Assembly: GCF_000189635.1 (NCBI RefSeq)
Contig: NW_002476157.1
Span: forward strand, 1-64,000
Reading direction: 5' to 3'
Origin: Tetrahymena thermophila SB210
Lineage: Eukaryota; Ciliophora; Oligohymenophorea; Hymenostomatida; Tetrahymenidae
Length of the DNA: 64,000 bases
The notes beneath the pieces are model-generated. The model did not search any database and was not told the DNA's origin. It was given only the letters and a program-made list of their open reading frames with translations. Below are positions 1-13,345 of this stretch, one piece after another; within the stretch, counting starts at the first letter, position 1, and the number at the start of each line of letters is the position of its first letter. The translations under genes were made by a program, and so were the position numbers.

Positions 1-46
1 CCCCAACCCCAACCCCAACCCCAACCCCAACCCCAACCCCAACCCC
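1..46. repeat. Macronuclear telomere, C4A2 strand
   Basis: Seven perfect CCCCAA units followed by CCCC, running directly into AT-rich unique sequence. This is the C-rich strand of the Tetrahymena-type telomere (GGGGTT on the other strand), so base 1 is a chromosome end and not an arbitrary cut. Only about 46 bases are present, shorter than a full natural telomere, so the assembly is probably clipped here. Confidence 0.97.
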
Positions 47-755
47 TTAAAAATATTAATAAAAAATGATTTAACTGATTTAAAAAAATTTAATCATCCT
101 ATAATAATAAATCATAATGCATTAAGAAGTTATGGAAAAATACAAAAATATAGATTTATACCCTAAAATTTCACAAAATTCTTATCATAAAGTTGGTTAG
201 ATAAAATGAAGAGTTGTTAAGCTCTATCTAAAGTTTATATGATTTAATTTTGAATTATTTTTCAGCTTATAAATGAATAAATTTTATTTTTAATAAATTT
301 TAAAAAAAATCTTGATTGATTAAAGTATTACAATTGTTCAAGCTTCTTCTTTTAAAATATAAATTCAATTAACATATTTTATCCTCATATTTAATTATTA
401 TAAAATTCAAAATATTCTTTTATGAAAAACAGTGTGTATCATAAAAATATTTTTTTAATTAAATTTAATGTTTTAGAATACAAGATATTTCATCTATTAT
501 TTTATACAACGATTTGATTTTTTTGTAAATAAACAATCCTAATTTGATATTTTGTCAAAAAGTTAAGTTTACTAATTCCTTTAAAACATTCTAACTTTTT
601 CTGAAGTCTGATGAAATAGGGAACTTGCTGCTTCTAAAAAAAAAATTTAATGCGTAATTAAATAATTGATTGTATTTGAAAAAAAAGATATTTGTAATTA
701 CAAGATTATTTATTTAATATCATACAAGAGGTCAAGTTTTAGTTTTTAAAGTATA
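47..755. other. Subtelomeric AT-rich spacer, no gene seen
   Basis: Between the telomere and the first start codon lie about 700 bases of very AT-rich sequence. I see no open frame with coding character, no internal telomeric repeats and no tandem array. It presumably holds the promoter of the first gene. Confidence 0.6.
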
Positions 756-1940
756 ATGAGTGGTAAAAATAGTTAATAATAAGGAAATGTCGAGGAAAAA
801 GATGGAGATAAAGTCGTAATAGAGTAACTTAATGAATGCTTAGTAGAATTAGTACTTAATAGAGTAGAAAAAATGAATGCACTAGATTTACATGTTTTAG
901 AAATATTAGTAGGAGCAATAAAAACTATCAACTTCTAAGCTCTGGTTATCAGTGGAAGAGGCGATAGAGCCTTTAGTGCAGGAGGTGATATTATAACAAT
1001 TTACTAAAATCTCTAAAAGTAAAATGGAAAATATTTAGAAGATTACTTGAAAGCACGTTATACTCTAGAATATGAATTAGAAAAGCTTTCTTTAATTGAA
1101 GATAGAAATTCAATTATCATTTTTAATGGTATGTGCGTAGGAGGAGGATATTCTTTAGCACTATATTCAAATTACAGAATTTGTACAGAAACAACTTAAA
1201 TTAATTTTCCAGGTATTAATAATGTTATTTATGATCAAATTAACTTAAAATTTAACCATTTTTTTTATTTTACAGAGAGTTAAAATGGTACAGCAATACC
1301 TTGCATAAAGTTTTTAGCATCATTAGAAAAATAATATATCATAAGATATATGATTTTAACAGGATCTAGTTTAAAAGGATAAGAGTTAGTTTATGCTGGA
1401 TTAGCTGATTATATAATTCCTTCTAATAAAATAAAAATGTTTAAAAGTTCTTTAAAAAACTTAACAAATATTTCTAAACTTAATGAGCACATTCTAAAAT
1501 ACACAGCTAAATTAAAAAATGCTTCTTAAATTGTACTTCATGAAAACCTCATTTAAAAATATTTTTCAGGAGACAATTTACTTGAAATTTTGAAAAAGCT
1601 AGAGCAAGGCCTAAATGAATGGGCGGATGAAGATAGATTATTTTGTAAAAGGTGTTTAACAAAAATACAAAGAGCTTCTCCTCTTGCAATAAGAGTTAAT
1701 TTTGAAATGATTTTAAAAGCAGCAGAACTTTCAGAACAACAAGCATATAATTTAAATCATAGAGTTTAATATAGATTATTTAATCACAAGGATTTTTAAG
1801 AAGCAGTTTATGTTAAATTTGAATAAAATAAAAGGAATATACCTATTAAGTGGTAACATAAAAACGTTTTAGAAGTTACTTAGCAACAAGTAGATACAAT
1901 TTTATCACCCCTAAATGTACCCTAACTTCTTCTTAAATGA
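756..1940 (+). CDS. 3-hydroxyisobutyryl-CoA hydrolase-like (enoyl-CoA hydratase/isomerase fold)
   Basis: Two exons (756-1212, 1276-1940) joined in phase 1 over a 63-bp intron give 373 aa with TAA/TAG read as Gln. The crotonase core is clear: SGRGDRAFSAGGDI near residue 75 (oxyanion-hole loop) and NGMCVGGGYSLALYSNYRI near residue 130, followed by FPES. The GGG loop and the Glu after FP fit 3-hydroxyisobutyryl-CoA hydrolase (valine catabolism, mitochondrial matrix in other eukaryotes), as does the helical C-terminal half with a late WADEDRLFCKRCL stretch. The Asp usually found in the FPD motif a few residues after that Glu is missing; the local sequence reads TAIPC. The protein may therefore be an altered or inactive paralogue. 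No obvious targeting peptide is seen; the N-terminus is polar. It is the most telomere-proximal gene. Confidence 0.8.
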
Positions 1941-2394
1941 AACAAAATTAAGGAATATCTATCTCTTAATCTTAAATACTCTATTTAATCTTTCTATTAA
2001 ATTTGAGTTATAATTAAAACCAATATACCGAAAATTCTCATATATTAAAAAACCCATTAATTAAGGTTCAATTTTGGAATTTTTAATTTGAAAATTAAAT
2101 AGAATTGAGATCTTAAATGAGAAAGAGAGTATTTGTGGTACAAAGGTATGTATTAGATAGTTAAAATATATATATATATAATATAAGATATATTTATTAT
2201 TTTTGATTGCAGTAAATAATGTTTGATAAAATTTAAATTTAATAATAAAAGATAAGTAATAAAATAATGTTTATATTATAATATAATCACAAATGTAACT
2301 ATTCAAAATGTTCTAAATTTAAAATATAATTTATTTTTAATATTTTTATATTTATTAGTATGTGTCAAGAAATATAAGATTTTAATTAGCAATT
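1941..2394. other. Convergent 3' intergenic spacer
   Basis: AT-rich spacer between two convergent genes. It contains a short (TA)n run near 2167-2182 and nothing else I can support. Confidence 0.5.
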
Positions 2395-5178
2395 TCATTA
2401 GTTTCTAACAACTTTCTCTTTGAATTCTTCTATATTTTGGATAAACATATTTTCAATTTGATTATTAATCCCGAAGAACTTTTTAGAGCAATTTAAAGCT
2501 TTTTAACTGGAATTATATGGTTAAATAGTAGATTTTTTATTGCCATTTTAAAATGAAGGTTCATAAGGGTTTGAATTGACTGCTGCACATTTATTTTTAA
2601 AAAAGATAGCTTAATCTTTTAAAGTTTAATTTTATTCAGGGTCTAGATATTTATCTATATTTTGTGATATCATTTATTGCTAAACTTGCTAATTACTAGG
2701 GTTATATAGTGATTTAAATGTTTATCTATTTTTTTAAATATTATTCTAGGTTTATTAGTCATTTTAAGTTATTTACTAGTTCAAATGGTTTTTGAAAAAT
2801 GTATTTCCTGTATCAAATGAAGAGGTAGATTTTTTTAAAAATATACTATTTTTTATTTCATCAATGTCATATTTTTTATTTTCATTTGCAAAACAGTTTT
2901 ATTAGTTTATTTTTTTATTTAATATAGATGGAGAATATACTGATGGCTAAATATCATATTAGAATTAACTACTTTATAAGGCTTCCTCAATGTCTTAGTT
3001 ATTTTATTAATTTTGAGTTTTACTGGCTTCATTGTTTAAAGATCTATTTTTGTGGTGGAAAGTTTTGTTTCTGCTAAAAACTCTGCTTAATTTTTGTTAA
3101 CTTTATTACTGGTTTGTTTGATTTTAGTTATTGTTTTCTGCTTGCAATATATTATTTAAAATATTTTCACTTACATTTTCTTTATCTAAAATCATTTAGT
3201 TATTTAAATTATTTGATTATTTTTCAATAGCATTTTCTGTTTTATTTGATATTTTTTTGTTAAATTTGAACATTTTAACTTTTTAATGTTAATTTTGGTT
3301 TTCCTCTGCATACTTTTCTAATAAATTCTGATCTTAGTATATTTAGAAATTATTATTATTTTTATTATTGAATTGTAGAAATTTTGTTTCTTAAAAGTCC
3401 TATGACATCTATTTAGTAGTTGGATCCACGCGTTACTTAGTAGCTATCATTATTTATGTATTAGAGTCTTTCTTTTAGAATTATTATTCTTTTTGTTCTT
3501 AAATTATTTTACAAAAAACACTCTCTTTAGATATTTTGATAACTTTCTTCTTTGGTTTATCAGATACAGCATTTTCTTTTAATTCAAGCATAGATGTTTC
3601 TTCATTTATTTAAGTGTATTAAGTCTAAACATTTCTATCCCTATTCTAAATATTTGTAGAAGATTTTTAAGAAATATTTGAATCTGCTACTACCATAGTA
3701 GCTTTTTATTGTAGGTCTAAAGTATCTACTAGTGTATTTAGACAATTTGTTTGATACTAATCAATAAATTTATTCATATTTAATTCTTATATTTATTTAA
3801 TTAAATATTAAGAATTTTCAGTTGTATGAAAATCATTTTGGAATAATTCTTGATTTTATTGATTGCATTTTTTTAAGAGTTGATCTTCAGGTTAAATATG
3901 TTTATGATATAAATTGTTTGAGGATTCTTCTTCTATTTTTAATGTAAAGGAATTATTACTTAATTTAGGTTTATTTTTTTCTATTTATACAGGTTTAAAG
4001 TTTCTATCTTTCCTTTTAAAAACTTTAACATTATTATTATTATTATTATTGTTGTTGTTATTATTATTTTTAGTAAAGGGCATAAAAGATGTCTTAAATT
4101 AAAAATCTTTCAAATTTCCTTCTTATGAATCAAATATTTCAGCTTCTTTATAGTTAGTTTCTATGTTCTATTTCTCTTTATCATCTTATTCATTGCTTTT
4201 TAAGTTATTTTTTATGTTTTCATTCACTTAAGCTGAATTAGGATTATTAAAAGTCACTCTAAATGCATTTCTAAGGCTTTGCAAGAAGTTTTACTATTGC
4301 AAATTTTGATTAATTGCCTTATTATTTATTTAATTTAGATAAGGATGCTTAATAATACCTATTTGCTAATGATTTAGGTTATTTTTATTATTACGAGTTT
4401 CATTACTGAGTATCCTTTACCTTTCAAATTTATGATCTCTTATTGTAAAGATGTTGTCCCCTTAATTGCAATTGTTTCTTTACTAAACAAACTATTTATG
4501 CAAATTATCACTTACTGAATCATTAATAGAATGAGCTCTAAATCTGCTGTTAATGCCTGATATGCTATTTATAGGCATTTCAGCGTTGTAAATTCTTATT
4601 TAAGTTTAAATATTTGGAAAAATTGAATTTGTTTTATTCGTTTACCCTTCATTATTATTTAATTTTGAGTATTGGTTAGCTTAGTTGTAGTTAGTCAAAT
4701 TAGCTGTTTCCAAAAAATCGCTAGTTTTTGTAGTTTACTTTTGATTGTTTTAAAGACTTGGTTCAGTGTTTTTTTATGTGTTTGCATATTCTTAGTCGCC
4801 TATTTATTCACAATAATTATCATTCCCTTCAAATGGATTTAAAAAAATGATCTTGTTTTTCTTTTGGGTTGATGGAGGTCTTGCACTAAAAGTTTAAATT
4901 TACTTTTTTTCTTTAACAACCTCAGTTTCAAATATTTTATTTAAACACTTTTTTACTTGTAAATCGCAATCTTGCGCATTTTCATCAAAATTTAAGAATC
5001 TGACCTAAATTTATTGCTAGAAATTTTCAAAAAATTCATCTATTTCTTTTTGGCTAGATTATATTTTTCCAGGTGAAGACTTGTTTGAGGCCAATTCGTC
5101 TTTGCAGTCACTCAAATCAGAATTATTAACTCTGCCTCTCTTAACTTAAGGTGATAAAAGAAGATTTTACTATTCCAT
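2395..5178 (-). CDS. Q/N-rich protein of unknown function
   Basis: A single uninterrupted frame of 928 codons on the minus strand, from ATG at 5178 to TGA at 2395, visible only with the ciliate code. The 927-aa product is rich in Asn, Gln, Lys and Ser. It has an 11-13 residue poly-Asn run near 4030-4070 and many short charged stretches, but no recognisable catalytic motif, signal peptide or membrane segment. About one TGA per 60 codons is expected by chance at this composition, so the length strongly supports a real gene. The start is the first ATG after an upstream AT-rich non-coding stretch. I do not recognise a family. Low-complexity Q/N content suggests a disordered or scaffold-like protein; that is inference. 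Confidence 0.8.
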
Positions 5179-6403
5179 GATCAGTTTTTAGATAAAGTTT
5201 AGCAAACAAAAGTATTTTCTTATTTTAATATAACTAGCTAATTAACCTTTAAATAGAAAACAAGAAAGTAATATTGGCAATTTAGATTATTATTAATTGG
5301 TTAGTAAATTTGAGTGATATGATTTTTTTTGTTTTTGTTATTTGAATTTGATAAATTTTTAATTTTCAAATAGCATCTACCGATCGATAGATTGATCAGT
5401 CAATATTTATCGAATAGTTAATAAATAAGTAGAAAACTCAACAAAATTTATAATTGTTTATATTAAATTATTAAAAAAGATATGTTGATATAAAAATTAA
5501 AAAAATTAAATGGTTTTATGAATTATTATTTATTTTTACTGAATATTCACATTTACTTTTAAAAATAAATGCATAAAATGATTTCCAATAAAATAAAATA
5601 GCTGTTAATTTTTTGCCATAAAAAATTGTGATTTAAAATAGTTTAAATTTTTTAAAATATATCAAAAATATTTAATAAAAATTAAAGCATAATGTATTAA
5701 AAAAGTTGGTATCATCTTCTATTAATTGTCTATATTTAATTAGAACTCAAAATAATAAATATGCCAAAATTTACTTTTTAATAAAAATAAAATTTAATAC
5801 AGGTTCAAATAGATGTATTACTTGAAATTTTTAAAACTAGTTTGTTTGATTTTTTAATAATAGAAAAACAAGAATAAAAGAAAGAATAGCAAAAAAGCTG
5901 ATTCACTCCTTATTAAAAATAAACTATTTAATGAGAAATAGAGAGAAGGAGAAAAACAAAAAATTCACAAAATTATATATAACTATTATTTTGTAAAATC
6001 TATGTATTGCTTATAACTCATGATATAATCAGTTAAAAATTAGGCAAACAAATAAATAATTAAGAAACCTAAATATTGCAGAGGAATAAAAAATAAATAC
6101 AATCAAATGAAATTTTATTTGGAAATCATTATGCTGATAATCTCAAAAAGCTCAATTTGAGAATTCAATATTTTTACTTTTTACCACTTGAATTATAATA
6201 ATTTAATTTTTTTTTTTCCCTTGATATTTTTTAGATTTATTAATTAATATTCAAAATAAATTGATTAATTCTTTTTCTACTTGGTAAACTTCAATATAAT
6301 TATTTATTTACTGTAGCATATTTACTGCATGCGTAAATATTTTTTAAAGTATTTCAACATAAACTTAGCATTTTAACGATTCTAGAATAAAAAGGAGCCT
6401 TAA
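5179..6403. other. Divergent intergenic region, no gene seen
   Basis: About 1.2 kb of AT-rich sequence between the divergently transcribed Q/N-rich gene and the Nudix gene. It should hold both promoters. I see no coding frame, RNA gene or repeat that I can support. Confidence 0.5.
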
Positions 6404-6970
6404 ATGTAGAATTAAGCAGAATTAATCAATGAAGCAGATGAAATAATTTAGATTGTTGATGAAAACAATAAGCCTGTAGGTGCAGCAACTAGATAAGAAA
6501 TGAGAGACAAAAAGTTAATTCACAGAGCAACTTTTATATTTTTAGAGAATGCTGCCACAAAAAAATTGTACGTCCACAAAAGAACAATGCATAAAAAGTG
6601 GTGCCCCGGATTTTGGGATCCTGCTTTTGGAGGTGTTGTCTAATACGAGGAATCCTATGAATTAAATGCTTAAAGAGAACTATTAGAAGAGGCGGGAGTA
6701 GAAGAAAAACTGGTCCCTCTTTTTGAATTCTTTTATGATTGTAGACCTGATGTTTCTGTGTGGGGTAAGGCATTTTATACAAAAACGAGATAGAATTTGA
6801 AATTACAAGAACTTGAGGTGGAATAAGCTGTTGAAATGAGCTGTGAAGAAATACAATAAAAAATAAAGGAAGGGATGAATATAACATATGATGGAAAAAT
6901 GTGCTTTGAAATTTTTATGTAGAAATATAACCAGTATAAAGAGTTGATAGACAAAGAATTACCTTATTGA
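6404..6970 (+). CDS. Nudix hydrolase, YfcD/IPP-isomerase-like subgroup
   Basis: Intronless 188-aa protein. The Nudix box is complete: GGVVQYEESYELNAQ followed by RELLEEAG, matching GX5EX7REUXEEXGU. It begins about residue 80 and carries the metal-binding glutamates. The flanks, IVDENNKPVGAATRQEMR near the N-terminus, HRATFIFLEN and KKWCPGFWDPAFGG before the box, resemble the bacterial YfcD group and the general IPP-isomerase layout. Nudix enzymes cleave nucleoside diphosphates linked to another moiety; the substrate here cannot be read from sequence. The protein is soluble with no targeting signal. The Cys and Glu typical of true isopentenyl-diphosphate isomerase are not clearly in place, so a hydrolase is preferred. 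Confidence 0.9.
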
Positions 6971-8191
6971 ATATTTTTTCTATAAAAAACGAAAGATTAA
7001 AATAGAAATGGATTAAATTTTTTAATAAATTCTAATTATTAATTTAATATTTAATTTTCAAATCAAGTAACCCAATTGGCTAAGCAAGAATCCATTTGTT
7101 TGAGGGTGATTAATGCCAAAAAAGCTTTTGTGATTAGCTTGTCCACTTAATATCAGCCATAATTAATTTCATGTTAAATGTTTTTTGAATTTATAATGTA
7201 CATAAACTTTAATAGTTGTCAAAAATAGATAAATTTTCATTTTGACTTTGTTTGTAAAGAAAAGAATATTTAAATACAGACAATAGAATAAAAATATTAA
7301 TCAATCAATCAATGTAAAAAGTTAATTAGATATTTAACAACGTGAATGTTAATTTGACTACTATTAATCACAATTTGTTCTAATTCTAAGATTATTTTTA
7401 AAATTCTCATAGTCCAATTAGCGACAAAATTATTTTTGTAAATACAAATAAAACAATTTTGAATTTTATTTAAGATAGAATTATGTATGCTACACTTGTT
7501 TTAACGTTTATCTATAAAATATATCTGAAAAATTAATTTTACAAGTTGTAATTTTATGAATCCAATAATTAATTAAAATAATTGAGTTGTAGTATGGAAT
7601 AGATGAATGATATTGGTTAATAGCAAATGAATGGAGCATGCCTTATAATTTAACTAGAAAAAAAATATTTTAAGCATTTAAGTGTCTAATAAGAGAGTAA
7701 CATATTACAGTATAATTGAAAGTAATAAATCTTAATTATTTTATATTAATTAATGATAATTTGAAAGCACTTACCAGCATCCTTTAATCTTAAACATTTA
7801 CATTTACTGAAGACTAAATGATATCACAATATTTCTGCAATAATAAATGAATAATAAGAAATATATGTTGATTGACTAAGGTGAGAGAATTAGCAAAAAT
7901 AAATCTAATCAAGTCACCTTTTCTTAATTATTTTTGCAAGCAAGCAAGCAATCATTATTGATTCATTCACTCAACTTAATTTTCAATAACTATAATTTAA
8001 TTATCCTGCATAATTAAATTAATAAAAAAGAGGAAAGTTAACCACTTATTCAAAAAAAAAACCCTCTGCCAGATATAACATTTTTAATATCACTTAAAAA
8101 TTAAAATCTAATACTGCATTAGAGCAAACATCAATTTGGAAACACTTTCAACATACCTGAAGATAAAACCTATTAAGGTTGTATCTATTGC
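6971..8191. other. Intergenic region, no gene seen
   Basis: About 1.2 kb of AT-rich spacer between two head-to-tail genes. A few short motifs recur (AATCAATCAATC near 7300, GCAAGCAAGCAA near 7935), but no coding frame or structured RNA candidate was found. Confidence 0.5.
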
Positions 8192-11100
8192 ATGAGCGTC
8201 AAAATGATTTAAAAACAACCTGTGATCAGCCCAAATAAAAAATAAACAAATTAATTGTCTTAGATTGATATTTCAGACGAAAAGAATATGACACTTGAGA
8301 ATTTGATATTAAAACATAACAAATTAATATATGAAACCATAGGCAAAAAGCCTAAAAATGCCCTAGATTTTGAGTGGACTACAATTTAAACTCATTAGGG
8401 TGCTATGAAATATACGATTGATATGTAGGACAAAAAAAAATTCGACTATAACCCTGAGACTCACGAAATCATATGGTATAAAAACTTGAATATTCCTACT
8501 ATACGCGTGAGCAAAAAGACAGAACAAATATAGTAGAATGGTTAAGAGCTCAAAAGAGTATCTACCAAAATAATGGCTGTGAGAGGAGTCAGGGAGAGAG
8601 TTATTTAGCAAATAGGCCTTTCTGGTTTATTAGAAAAGCAATTTGATAAAGATTCCTGCATATTTAATCACCTGCGTTTTAAAGAAACTTATTTCTAATA
8701 TAAAGTAAATTTATTTAAATTTCCTTTTTGTCTATGATTTGCCTCTTTAATTCATTAATTGAGTCTATATTTTCAATATAATTGTTTAAATATCATTAAT
8801 TCACACATGAGGAGATATCCAAAAAAAATTAGAAACAAAAGGATTTCATTGTTTCTTTCTTTGTTTTATTATTATTTTTTTAATAAATTGTCAAAAAAAG
8901 TGGCAAGATTCTAATTTTTCTATTCCCCATCTATCTATCTAACTATTAATAATAATTATTACAAATAAATATATCCTCAATAGTCATTAATTTATTTTTC
9001 TCTTTACGATTACTCTGCAATATTAATTACGCAGAGAGTATTGATTGACAAAGAAACAACAAACAATACTGATACTATTAATTTTTAGTAATCTTTTCTT
9101 CTAATCACACTTTCTTGTTTACAATTTCTATTTCAAAATCTCTAAGCACTAAAATCGAACTTGTTTTTCTTTTTTTCACAGCCTTTGATATAGGCTCCTC
9201 CATTACTATTTTTTAATATTAGCTTAATTGAAGAGTAGCTTAGTCATTATTCTTTCAAAATACTTATGAATAAAACTAATTTATTTTTATTTTATATTAT
9301 AATTTTGTATTATATTAATTTTATTTTTTTACTCCAAAATAGAGAAGCTATTTCTCTTTGATAATAGTCATATAGGAATAGTATGAAGATTCTAATGTTA
9401 TCTCAGAGATTAAAATATCTACCCCAATAAGAGTCGAGGCACGTAAAAAAAGTTACTAAGACAGAGTACTTAAATTTTCATTTCTTCAACTCCTCATTTA
9501 ACTAATATAATTGAATAATGTTACTAATACAGAATATTAATTCTTTGTTGTTTACTCATTCAATTTATATTATATTTACTTTTTAAATTATTTGGCGAGT
9601 ATTTAAATGAAAAATAAATGGCCTTTAACGATTTATATTGACATCACAACAGCTAATTTCAACTTGCTGATTACATTTACTCATATAAATTTTAAAAATA
9701 TAGCTAAATACTTCTTCACTATTAGATCCGTTTCTACCTGATTTTATTGAAAAGTAATATTTAGTCTTCAAGTAAGGATCGAAGGATTTAATGCCAATAA
9801 GTGAAAACTTAGAAGGGCTCTTAGATTATCTGAAAGCATAAAATATTAGACACAAAGTAATTTTTTACACAAAATCATCACTTTGATTGTATTTTTAAAC
9901 AAAATTTTTTAATTAATTAAAAATTAAAGGTATTCCACCCTTTTTTCTTCTTGATTAAGTTTTTCTAAGCAACTTAACTTTATTATAACTCGAATATCAT
10001 AGAATGCGAAAAAGACATCAAGGTAAATAAACATTACAAGCAAACAAACAAAAAAGAAACAAATAAACAAACAAACAAACAAATATTGCTTTTTGCTTTG
10101 GATATTAATTTATTTTTTTTATTTCATGAAAAAAGCCACAAGAGCTCTTTTTAATGCTCTAAAAAGAAATATACAAATACCAAATAAAAGAATTTTCTGG
10201 AGAATCTATTCCTTTTGAAAATAAACTACTCATCTTATGCTTGAATAATCAAGGAAAAGACTCTCACATTAATAAAGTTTGTGAAAAAGTAATATTTTTA
10301 GTATTTAGTTAACTAATTAATAAGTTACTCATCTTTTTAAATTAATTAAAAAAGATTACAAAATTTCTCAAATTTTTAGAGAACTCCGCTTTGTATTACT
10401 CACAAGCAACTGTTGATGGTTTACCTGTTTACTTCAAGCAAATAACCTTTTCAGTAATTCCATGGATTTATTTTTATAGAAAACTCTCTTTAACAGCTAT
10501 TTTTATTATTTAAAAAAATCAGAAAGATGACTTGAAATAAGGTTACATCAAGGCATATAATAAACTTAGTTCTATGAAATTTGAAATGGTTATCAGCAAA
10601 CAAAACAATATCTAATCGCATATATCTATTTAAAAGAAAGGATAAATACCCAGAGATTTAAAGATGGATAAAGTAAACTTTATTTGTTAATTAATCATTT
10701 ATTACTTATATTTTAAATACCATATTAACTATTATGCTATAAATTAATACTCAATTAGGAATCTATAGACTATTTAAGCAATATTCCAGGTCCTTTCCAT
10801 AAAGCTATTTTTGACTTGACTATAAGAAATAAACAGCTCTATTAAAATGCTCAAAGAATAAAAGTCAGATTTGAAGATTTTAACTTATTTTCATATGAAA
10901 TTCATGAAGATTCACAAAACGAAGTTTTTGGCGGTCCCTCTTTAATTAATGAACTTCCTGCCAAAATATCAAGAGACAATTAAGAAATTCAAAAAATTTT
11001 AGAGAAGTAATTTCTATTAAGATTAAATAAATAAAATATTTAACCTATTACTTACCATTAATCCTTAAAAGAAAAAAACCCAAACACGTGCCCGGTAGTA

Positions 11101-11648
11101 TATCCGGAACGACTAAGCCTTCTTCAAGCGACTCAAATAATGGTAAAGGTAATTCTTAATCTGGAGGTTGTGAAATAGAAAACAGTGATTCTAATAATAA
11201 CTATAGTTACAGTAACTCATCTCTAAACGATAGTTAATACAAACAGCAGAATCAAGATGAGTAGATCTTCGAAGTAATTCAAGATAAAAATTCACAATTA
11301 TCCAAGGAATACAGAGAGGGTGAAGAATATTCTAGCTCTAAAGAGCAAAATGCTTCATGTAAAAGCAGCAATACTAACAGCAAGAAATATAAAAACCACA
11401 AACTCCTCTTAAAAAATGGAAAAATGCAACAAAGGTTCAAAAAAATGTGTACTGAAAGCTCTAAGCAATCTTTTCTAGATTTTTAGAAGGAAAACAAATT
11501 TAAATCCGATTAATTTTGTTTAACTAGAAAAGAAGAAGAGGATAATGGAGATCTAGATGAAGAGGATAATGACGATGAGTATTAAATGTAACGAGAGGTA
11601 GATAAATAAGTAGAAAAAAATAATAATAACAATTTAAATTTAATCTGA
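8192..11648 (+). CDS. Eight-exon protein of unknown function
   Basis: Exons 8192-8704, 9376-9465, 9704-9856, 9930-10022, 10136-10288, 10355-10672, 10759-11006 and 11072-11648 join in consistent phase to about 714 aa. An alternative 3' site at 9342/9343 also keeps frame and adds 11 residues. Introns are 65-238 bp apart from the first (about 670 bp). The middle section has mixed hydrophobic and charged segments such as LEGLLDYLKAQNIRHK and YYSQATVDGLPVYFKQIT. The last exon is disordered, rich in Ser/Asn, and ends in a strongly acidic stretch (EEEDNGDLDEEDNDDE). I recognise no family motif, signal peptide or definite membrane segment. The gene is well supported as coding because seven splice phases agree; its role is unknown. 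Confidence 0.7.
8705..9375 (+). other. Long first intron (about 670 bp) of the eight-exon gene
   Basis: The donor is GTAAAT right after codon 171. The acceptor is most likely the AG before the GAATAG at 9376. In-frame TGA codons occur inside. The stretch near 8930-9060 has somewhat higher GC than the average spacer, but I could not assign an RNA gene to it. Confidence 0.55.
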
Positions 11649-13345
11649 GAGAATAGATCATAATAACTAAAAAATTTAGTAAAACTAAATTCCTCAATAT
11701 CTGGAAAATAATTAATTTATTTTAGTGAAAAATTAATTAATTAATTAACTAATTATCCTTATTATTTAATCATAAAGCAAATCAAACAAATTAAATGCTG
11801 AAAATTAATTCATTATATTCTTATTATAGATGAATTGATCTATTGATAACTCTAAAAGTGAATTAGAAAGCAAATAAATAAATATCTTATTCTTTAACTC
11901 ACTCACTTACTAATTCTATCAATCAATCAACCAAATACATTCAACTGCCTTTCTAACTGATAATAAAAATTTTAACACTAATTTAATTATAATAAAATTT
12001 TAATCTTTCGACTATCATAATTATCTCTAATTTAATTTGATTAATCAAAAAAATAAACACATAAATAACTAAATAAATAAGCAACGAAACCATTTCCATA
12101 AATTATAACAATAACTATAAAAAATCTAATATAAATATAAATCTTTAAAAGCTAAGATTTTTCAATATTCTAATACAACAAACAATTTTACTATAAGCTC
12201 ATTTTAATTATTTATTAATTAATTTGCATACATACTCATATTAAACTTTCTTACGTCTTATGTAAATGTCTATATAAATTTAGTATTTACAACATTAATT
12301 TATTTATATTAATAAAATCCTCCTCATTTATTAATTTAAATTACATTAAAATATGATCAAAGAGTTATTTTGTATCTATGTTTAAAAAGTATATTTATTT
12401 ATTAATTTATTTTCATTTTTTTAATAAATTATGCCAAAAGTAAAAAAATTCTTTCTTTCTATTTTAATAATTAAAGTTAAACATTTAAAAAAATTAAATC
12501 ATTGATTTTATATTTTAAAATAACTGCTATAGAATTAATTTAATTCCTTTTTCTTCTCGCCGCCCTTTCTTTCAATTAAAATAGCATATTTAATAATTAA
12601 ATTCTTTTATCTACTATTTCTGATAGACTAACCTTTAAGGATTACCATCTGAGTAAGCATTTAAATATATTTTTATAAGATTATTGGAACTATTTTATGA
12701 TATGGCTATTTAATTTTGCTATTATTTATATTTTTTTCTTTCTGTTTGTGATTTTTGTATATATTTTATTACAAATCTCTAAATTTTATTAATTATTTTT
12801 TCTTTGCGGAGTGGTAAATTAAGATGATATATTTTTTATTTAAATTAATTTAGCCATAAATGCAAACAAAAATTAAATTTTAATATTTTTTAATAATTCA
12901 ATAAATAAATAATCTAAAATAATTTTAAAAACAACTTTCTAAATTTTAAAATATTTCTTTAGTGCTAAAAATGTTTTACAGATAAAAAAATTTCTAAAAA
13001 ATGAATAATAAATAAAGACGTTAAAATAAACTCTTAAGCTTGAAAAATTTGAAAAATTAAAGAATAATAAAGAAAAGATAAATAATTACGCTCTTTAAAT
13101 CTTTAGAATGATTGTTAATAATAAGAAAAAGCATAGCTAACTAACCAATTTCTCTAATTTTTTTTTTTTTGTTTTTAAATATTTTTTACATTAATTAATT
13201 ATTAATTGTTGGTTCACAAATAAGATAAGGTTTAAAAGCAAGCAAATAATAATAGTATTTTTTTGTTTGTATAATATTCAAAACATAGACCTATTTAGAG
13301 TATATTTTAACAGACTTAGATTAGAGTAGCAACACAAAAAAGCAT
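11649..13345. other. Intergenic region, no gene seen
   Basis: About 1.7 kb of AT-rich spacer with scattered TTAATTAAT and AATAAATAA runs. There is no coding frame of convincing composition and no RNA candidate. Confidence 0.5.

Noticed and set aside
6534-6887. 117-aa minus-strand ORF
   Set aside because: Antisense to the Nudix gene, whose Nudix box is unambiguous.
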